64,000 nucleotides of DNA, from positions 1 to 64,000 of the forward strand of contig JAIQDT010004234.1 in assembly GCA_021521415.1 (NCBI GenBank), given 5' to 3'. The stretch's first letter is position 1, and the number at the start of each line of letters is the position of its first letter. Of the stretch, positions 56,971-64,000 are shown in pieces. The position numbers were made by a program, and so were the translations under genes. The notes beneath the pieces are model-generated. The model was not told where the DNA came from. It did not search any database and worked only from the letters and a program-made list of their open reading frames with translations. The stretch is from Bidens hawaiensis (lineage: Eukaryota; Streptophyta; Magnoliopsida; Asterales; Asteraceae).

Positions 56971-57106
56971 ATGATGAAGTCAGATGGTGTGCCTATAGTA
57001 GTCTCTATTATTGGGTGGGGTTTGCCAAATCATACGGTTCGTATGATATGTACCTATTATGAAATGCAATTAGTTAAAATGAAAGTAACCTTATTTAAAA
57101 CCAAGA

Positions 57107-57473
57107 TATGATGTATATATGTGTGAACCCTCGGGTGGGCAAAAGTGAAATTGCACTAATTTTGAAGTTATTTTACTAATCTCGTGAAAATAACGTTAAA
57201 AGTGACGGACGGTTAATCAGGCATCATGTAGTGGCGTTGATAGCCGAAAGACAAGAGTACATGCACCGATCAGCCGGTGTCCCGATGATTGAGTGCTATG
57301 TGCCTTATGTCCAAGGCTTGATGCAAAACTACTATCGAGCCGGGGGTCTCACCGAAAGCAGCCTCTCTATCCTTATAGGGTAGAGGTAAGACTGTCTACA
57401 TTTTACCCTCCTCAGACCCTACCATAGCTTTGCTATTGGTGGGATATACTGAGTACGATGATGATGATATAAA
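57107..57473 (+). mobile_element. SINE, second copy, in kinase intron 1
   Basis: About 90 percent like 5985-6371 by eye from gatgtatatatgtgtgaacc to the gatgatgat tail. It lacks the first roughly 27 bases of the other copy, and no clear target duplication was found. Confidence 0.8.
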
Positions 57474-60191
57474 GGATCCAAGAACAAGGAAAAACAGAAC
57501 CTCATAGTGGCTTTATTTTATTATATGCCATCCATATCCCAATTCCATTCATTCAAGCCTATGGAACTTAAGGAATACTATAAAAAAAGTGATGGAAAAT
57601 TATTCATATTTAATAAAAAAATGAATAAAATAAGTAAATAAAACGCCTGTAGTGACTAGGATGAATATCTCATATTGGAAAAGTAGCATTTCGCATGGTC
57701 AATCTTCACGAACCCAAATAACTCAATTCTGTTGGCACATATACAACATGTATGACCGTTTTCTCTCAATCATATGACTCGTATGAGGAGACATGGCCCT
57801 AGTGTACATACTTGATTTGACATAATAAAGCTCATGTGATGTAATAGTCAAACTAGTGTACATATTTGAGGGTGGTGTCTCTTTAGCATCACACTTTGAT
57901 AGAACTATAGATTGCAAGTTTACTTGAATCATTTGGTAGTAGCTACTTAGTTTATTTCATCTCGTTGCGATAAGTTGAAAGAAGTTATACATTAGGCTTT
58001 TCGACTATATTAACATGAAGTTTATTAAATGAGAGAATACTTTGAACTTTGTAGAGTTATTTTCATGTTGATAATCAAATATCTACTCAATGAAATTATC
58101 TACGTCCTATTTTATGATCAATGATTAAAGATTAAGAAAAAATTCTGGTAAATGAGTCATGAAAAGCCATAATTCGTTGCTATAGGTTTCAATTTCAGTC
58201 CGACTTGGATAGTTTTTTGAATTATGTATCCGTTCACTTTCAGATTAAAGTATTTCGTGAGTTATATCAGGTTGCCTTATGATTTTGTAGGAACCAATTT
58301 ATGTTTGATTGATAAACATTAGTTGTATCATTGCTCATTTGTTACTATGTTATCAGAACAATATATCACGCGAAGCTCAGACAATGTTCCTGGTTGATCA
58401 TTCAAATGTTCTCAAATCACATTGTTCGTTTGTTAATGACCATGATGTATGGTTTGTCATGCCTTATATGCCTGGTGGTTCTTGCCTCCATATTTTGAAG
58501 TCTGCACATCCTGAGGGTTTTGAGGAACTTGTTATTGCAACTATACTACGCGAGGTATTAAAGGCACTCGTGTATCTTCATGACCATGGTATCATTCATC
58601 GCGATGTAAAAGTGAGTTTCTTTTTTCTATTTAAATCCAAGTGTCTTAAGAGTCCTGCAATTCTTGGATCAACCTTTCATCCATTATTTATCGAAGATGA
58701 TCGGTTAAAGGGTTGCAAGCATGTTTGTTTTCCACGCGCATCACTATGCTATTTAATTTTAAATTTGAAACCACTTCTACTTTGCATAGAGGTTTAAACC
58801 GTGTTTTCATGTGCATTTTTTTGGCTGTTTAAATAGGCTGGAAATATTCTTATCTGTGAGCGAGGTTCAATCAAGCTGGGAGATCTTGGTGTTTCTGCTT
58901 GCCTGTTTAATTCTGGTGATAGACAACGCACGAGGAATACATTTGTTGGAACACCACGCTGGTATATAATTTTATTTATACTTGCATAAATACTATATGC
59001 GAACACCTTTTAATTAATAACGGATGACCGTGTATATGCATGCCTTTATCTGGATTTATACTTGCCGCGGCCTTACATTTTTATAGGATGGCACCTGAGG
59101 TTATGGAACAACTGCATGGCTATGATTTCAAGTTAGTGATTTTCTTTATGTTTCATCAATTCAAGGCCCAAATAGTGTAAACTTTAATATATATTCATTA
59201 ACAACTTTGCAGGGCTGATATTTGGTCTTTTGGCATAACAGCTCTGGAGCTTGCTCATGGTCATGCTCCTTTCTCAAAATATCCTTCAATGAAGGTGCAT
59301 CCATCTTTTACTTACATGTGAAACAGATCGAGATAAAATTTTTAGAGAAAGTTGATTAATTTCTCACTGAGCTATTTCATAAGGTGCCCTATTTTATGAG
59401 TTTTAATTTGGCATCGTTGTCAAATTTTCGAAATTAGAAACTATAAACTGAATACTGTAATAATTAACTGGTTATGGCCTCGTAACTCAATAATTATGTC
59501 AATAAATGGTTTACGCAACGGAAGATGATCTGACTCATCCTTCCGTTAACTGGTTATGGGCCTCTTAACTCAACTCCTTGCCCAAATTATGCTCATTTGA
59601 AGTTTGGCCCATTTTTGCCATGTTTCCTCTTGTCCATCTGGTCCAAATAAGAGTGTGTCAACTCTTAGATCAACTCATCATCAGATTGATTGGTTTTATA
59701 TTCATAAGTAAGTAATCAAAACTTCAATGACTTTTGAAATGATAGGTTTTGCTCATGACGTTGCAAAACGCACCTCCTGGTCTTGATTATGAGAGGGACA
59801 AGAAGTTTTCTAAGGTAATCTAATAGGCGGAGTGTAATTTTAATTTACCACTTAATGATCGATCATATTGCCTGATATAGCGTTGTTTGCTATATGTTCA
59901 AGTCTTTTAAGCAGATGATTGCAAGTTGCTTGGTTTAAGATCCTTCGAAACGTCCTACTTCAAAGAAGCTACTTAAGCATTCCTTTTTCAAACAAGCTAG
60001 ATCCAATGAGTTTATTGCACGCAAGCTTTTGGAAGGCATGCCATCACTTGGCGATGGCCTTGAGGCATTGAAGGTTCCTTTATTCTAATTATTATTGTTG
60101 TTGTTATCATAATCATCATTATCATTATTATCATCATTGAGCCTCACTAAAGTTGATGATGATGAATTGATGATCGGGATCATTATGAGTT

Positions 60192-60274
60192 TATAGAAAA
60201 AGGAAGAATATATGTTATTTTCATCTTCACTATAATTGATCTGTTGGTATAATAGAAAAAGGAAGAATATATGC
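60192..60274 (+). repeat. Duplicated splice-acceptor segment in the kinase gene
   Basis: The text tagaaaaaggaagaatatat occurs at about 60195 and 60254. The second copy is the exon start used above. The first copy also carries an AG acceptor but leads into non-homologous sequence. Confidence 0.65.
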
Positions 60275-60330
60275 TCGTGCAAAAGAAAATACCAGATGGA
60301 CAAAAGGAAGAAATGTCACAGGTATGGTTA

Positions 60331-60478
60331 GGGCTGTAAACAAACGGTTCATGAATTTTCATGTTTCTGTTTGTTCGTTAAGGAAATGAAGTTGCTCGTG
60401 TGCGTTCGTTAACTTTTTGAACAGACACAAACGGACACAAACGAAGACAAACAAACACAAATGAATATAAACGGACAT
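60331..60478. mobile_element. TGTAAACRAAC-type fragment in a kinase intron
   Basis: Begins agggctgtaaacaaacggtt and contains gttcgttaaggaaatgaa and acacaaacggacacaaacg words like those at 22140-22270. The right end is not defined. Confidence 0.45.
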
Positions 60479-61656
60479 ATTACCCAATAACGAGCACTGT
60501 ACTTTCTTTTTTGGGAGTGCTTGAAAGAAGTTTTGGAACTGATTCTTAGTTTATTTGTCACATTTATTACTGTTTGATGTTTGGAAAAACATATTACACG
60601 TCTAACTTCTAAAGGGCTGTTTGATGTGGTTTTGTGATTATTAGTTTCTACTCCCCTAATGATGTTTTAATTTGTAAAACTTGTTTCTAGAATGAATACA
60701 AAAGAGGGATTAGCAGTTGGGACTTTGACATTGAAGATTTGAAAGCTTAGGCTTCCTTGGTATTGTGCTTTATACTAATGTCCTAAAATTAGGTCCTTAT
60801 ATATCAATGGCAATATTGACTATCTGTTGTTTAACTTAAATAAAAACTGAAATAACCATTCTAATTAATTTGAGTTCATCAATAATGCAATTTCGTTTAT
60901 GTAACAAGATTCCGGATGAAGAATGTATAACTGACAAAGATCAGTTAGGGAACTCGGTTTCCAACAATGCTACAGATTTGGTATGTTAATAACCTTCATA
61001 TACATATATATTTATATATATATTTGATTTATTATTAATAATAATAATAATAATAATACCATTCTTTTTTTTCTTGTTTCTTTTTGCTTTTATAACTAAT
61101 TTTGAACTTATTGCAGGATCTGCTCCAGCTGTCAACTCTACTGCAACATCCTCTGTGTATGTTAACTTCAGTTTAATACACCAATACACCATTTTATACA
61201 TTACCATGCTATATATGTTTTGCATTATATGAAGTTCTAAAATACATTTGCATATATATCTTGAAACTTATATATATATGTATTATATTTATATTATTAT
61301 CTTCTTCAATTATTAGACCTTAAATTTTCAGAGGCAAATTTGAGAGTTCTACCAATGGAGAGACAAGTTTGCACAACTAATCTTCCCAGAATGAAAATTG
61401 CAATACTGGTGTAACAGTAAATAGTGATGAACAAGATGAGAAATCAAAGTGCCAAGTTATTCAACAGAAAGGGCGTTTTAAAGTTACTTCTGAGGATCCC
61501 GAAACAGACAAGGTAAGTTTTTTTTAAGATCGCCATGTGCGTTTAGATTGTAATTACCAAATATTATTATTATTGTTGTTGTTGTTGTTGTTGTTATTAT
61601 TATTATTATTGTAGGTAGCTTCATCCACTTCACCGCCAAAGAACCCGAACATGCAG

Positions 61657-63019
61657 GTATCAGTATACCCTGCTTGCTTATTCATCTAAAAGCATATATG
61701 AAATTTGAATTTTCATCCTTTATGTATGAGGTAACTTGCCCTTTAACTTCGAAAGGTAAAAGAAAGTGTTGCTAAAGGTTATATGTTGTCACACTTTATG
61801 TCCTTTCAACTAATTGTGCTAACTTCTTTTGTTTGCTTTTTTTAAACCAAGGCAAACTTGAAACTTTTAAAAACTAACATAAAAAGTTAACACCATTTAG
61901 TGGAAATGAAGAAAAGTGTTTCAACTTATGAACTTCAGAGACATTTGATGTCTTAACTAGATGTTGATGGGCATGATTTGCAAGTTACCCCATACATCAA
62001 CGACAGAAACTGTAATTTATGCTTTTATTTATTTTGGTAAAGTGTATGTGCATAGACCCATGGCAAAATGGACTTGTGGGGTTTAACAGGTCGAAATGTG
62101 GTGAGCGAGTTGGGTTGGTCCAAAACACTTGTTTTCCAATATTTCAAATTCAACTTGTGAATAATTAGTATGTCACAAAAGTTTAATTGCTTCAATAAAA
62201 GTTGTTGGTACAATGGTTTAGGAGATTTTATACCCAGACCCTTCATGTGAAACTGGTGTCCATGTGTACGGACATGTTGGGTAAAAGGTCAAAAGGGGTT
62301 ATTTGTGGCACGGGTCAAAACGTGTCGGATCAGGTTGTGTTGATCCAAACACTTGGTCCAAAATATTATGTCTCCAAAAATATTTAGCATGCCAAATACG
62401 ATGGCAAAAGTTATACTTTCCGATAATATTTTCTTCAATAACAATTTACGAGATTTTATGCATTAAAAAGTACAATTTGGAAAATATTAAAAATACAATT
62501 TGAGCCTTTCTGCCCGTTTGACCCTTTGACACATCACATCCGCAGCTGCATTTTGTTAACTGAATCGACCCGCTTATATTTAGATAGGCCAAATTGCCAC
62601 CTCCTTGTAACACAATATTACATGACATTATTTGTAATTACCTACCCTTCGTACTAGGTTCGGGTCGGAACAGGATGATTAGGAAAAACGGGTTCAAATT
62701 TGGTTTGGGTCAAATGTGGTCTCACCAAAATAGGTTCAGCTCAGAACCGGTCAACCAAAAAAGGTTCGATTTGTTTACCAAAATGTGTAATTAGATCTTG
62801 TTTGAATAATAAATGCAAGCAATCAGATGGATCATATAATGTCCAGTTTTCTTATTTTCAAATCGGCCCATTTGACGTCTGATAAATATTAGCCCATATT
62901 TATAGCTTTTGGGTTAGCATTGCTGAGCTTATTAGAAAGAAGTTGAAATGATGCATCGATCTTCGTCTTGCTTTTTTTACATTTTTATTTTTATTTTATT
63001 TCTTCTATACCGCGTGCAG
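61657..63019. other. Large kinase intron with degenerate repeats
   Basis: Holds ggtcaaaacgtgtcgg / gacccgctt-type words (62040-62780) like those at 63300-63600 and 21555-21715, apparently another fold-back MITE group. No gene inside. Confidence 0.45.
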
Positions 63020-63164
63020 GTAATAATTGAACATGTACCTGCCCCTCAATTGTCTCAAGTGGATGCTACTTCTGTAACACAAAATCAAACCACCCATCTC
63101 CAAAGGGTATTTGTCAGTTTAACAAGTGTTTATTGTTTTTTTTTTCTTTTTCTTTTTTTAAAAC

Positions 63165-63197
<33 letters not shown>

Positions 63198-63704
63198 GTT
63201 TACTATTGCCTCTTATAGAATGACATTTCAAGTTCTGCAATGCAACTCTCTACAGGTGAGGCTACAGATCGGGGTATAACTATCTTTATAATTATACTTT
63301 GTTACACCAATGGGCATGGACGGGTTGGGCAACGGGCCAAACATACACGGGTCAAGAGGGGATTTTTTTTTTTGGTTGCACGGGTGGAAAAGGTCGGGTT
63401 AGGTTGATCTAGGAACACTTATCGTCCAAATTTGTAAAACTTTATATAAGCAATTTGTTTGTCTATAATAATTTATAAGTTTATATATTAAAATTACCCG
63501 TTGGGAGGCTTTCCTGTTTGACCCTTTTTTTGTTTTGGATTGACCGGTTATGGTTAGAGTTAAACATAACCGAATCAACCCATTTATAAGTAAATTGATC
63601 AAAATTGCTACGATTGTTACTCATATATGTTTTTGTCTTCAGCCGACAGCAGCATAGACGTGGAATGCACAGCAGCCAACATCGCTAAACTAGAAAAATT
63701 TGCG

Positions 63705-64000
63705 GTATGAATCTGTCCCGGTCAATCAACTTTCCAAGTTTATAGCTAGATTAGCAGATCACAAAAAATTATAATAAAATCATCAGTCAACTTAATACCA
63801 CTTCTTGTAGCATTATAATTCTAGACACTGTATTATAGGTATGAAGTAATGAAACAAATCATGTCTTTGGGAGTAAGTAGCACTTCCAGTTAATAGATGA
63901 CTGCCTTTGTTGACAAATATGAGAACTTTATGCATTACTTAATGGCCATTAATCCGGAAGTACATGGTGTGTCAAAACGGGCGGGTTTTAGTACGATCAA
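63705..64000. other. Right edge, kinase gene intron or 3' region
   Basis: No convincing further exon is visible before the window ends. Later exons of the kinase gene probably lie outside. Confidence 0.4.

Larger units (their letters stand above)
56583..63704 (+). pseudogene. Germinal-centre-kinase-like Ser/Thr kinase (BLUS1/GCK family) with three in-frame stops, truncated by window edge
   Basis: Exons by GT-AG: 56583-56741, 58357-58611, 58837-58961, 59087-59131, 59213-59294, 59746-59814, 59903-60073, 60256-60321, 60691-60759, 60909-60980, 61117-61156, 61332-61512, 61615-61656, 63020-63106, 63219-63255, 63643-63704; more may follow. The kinase domain shows GQGVSASVFRA, AIKVLD, HRDVK with AGNIL, a GDLGVSA box where DFG is usual, GTPRWMAPEV and [15 protein letters not shown]. 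In-frame stops occur at 59936-59938 (TAA where LVKDP is expected), 60748-60750 (TAG) and 61378-61380 (TAA). The frame at 61117 does not join cleanly. The later segment has the family's QQKGRFKVTSED block. Plant members include the blue-light kinase BLUS1, which is background only. Truncation at codon 257 would remove the end of the C-lobe. Otherwise well preserved, so recent decay. Confidence 0.8.

Overview
The window is nuclear DNA from a flowering plant, most likely a eudicot. The evidence is AT-rich intergenic sequence, GT-AG introns joining plant-type exons, F-box and RING proteins, a plant-specific small nuclear protein family, and LTR retrotransposons primed by initiator tRNA-Met. The repeat style is compatible with Asteraceae, but nothing here fixes the family.

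Layout. (1) 1-6733: a seven-coding-exon gene for a 695-residue protein with a C-terminal RING-H2-like finger. Its 5' side was made by tandem duplication. (2) 7148-8256, minus strand: an F-box/F-box-associated gene with one frame break. (3) About 10040-13415: a decayed segmental duplicate of about 5330-9110. It holds an F-box pseudogene and has lost the last RING exon. (4) 13.4-19.7 kb: no gene, but Helitron-like, hAT-like and MITE insertions. (5) 19785-24264: an intact three-exon gene resembling HEADING DATE REPRESSOR 1. (6) 25967-26272, minus strand: a small single-pass membrane protein, probably with a long 5'UTR intron. (7) 28-36 kb: transposon remnants and an orphan promoter. (8) 36529-47812: a young complete Ty3/gypsy element with near-identical 2-kb LTRs. 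An antisense solo LTR is nested in the 3' end of its polyprotein, and the element itself split an older LTR. (9) 48.4-50.1 kb: a tandemly duplicated hypothetical locus and the 5' stump of a copia element. (10) 50.8-56.2 kb: Helitron-like elements and MITEs sitting in TA microsatellites. (11) 56583 to the right edge: a germinal-centre-kinase-like (BLUS1/GCK family) gene with three in-frame stops, so a pseudogene in this sequence.

The genes do not form a pathway. What links the window is its transposition history. Several insertions can be dated relative to the segmental duplication because one copy keeps the empty site. Several short palindromic families share TAGGG-type ends. At least six Helitron-type 3' ends (hairpin followed by CTAG before T) can be read by eye. 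All boundaries and exon joins were worked out by hand from the sequence without database searches.
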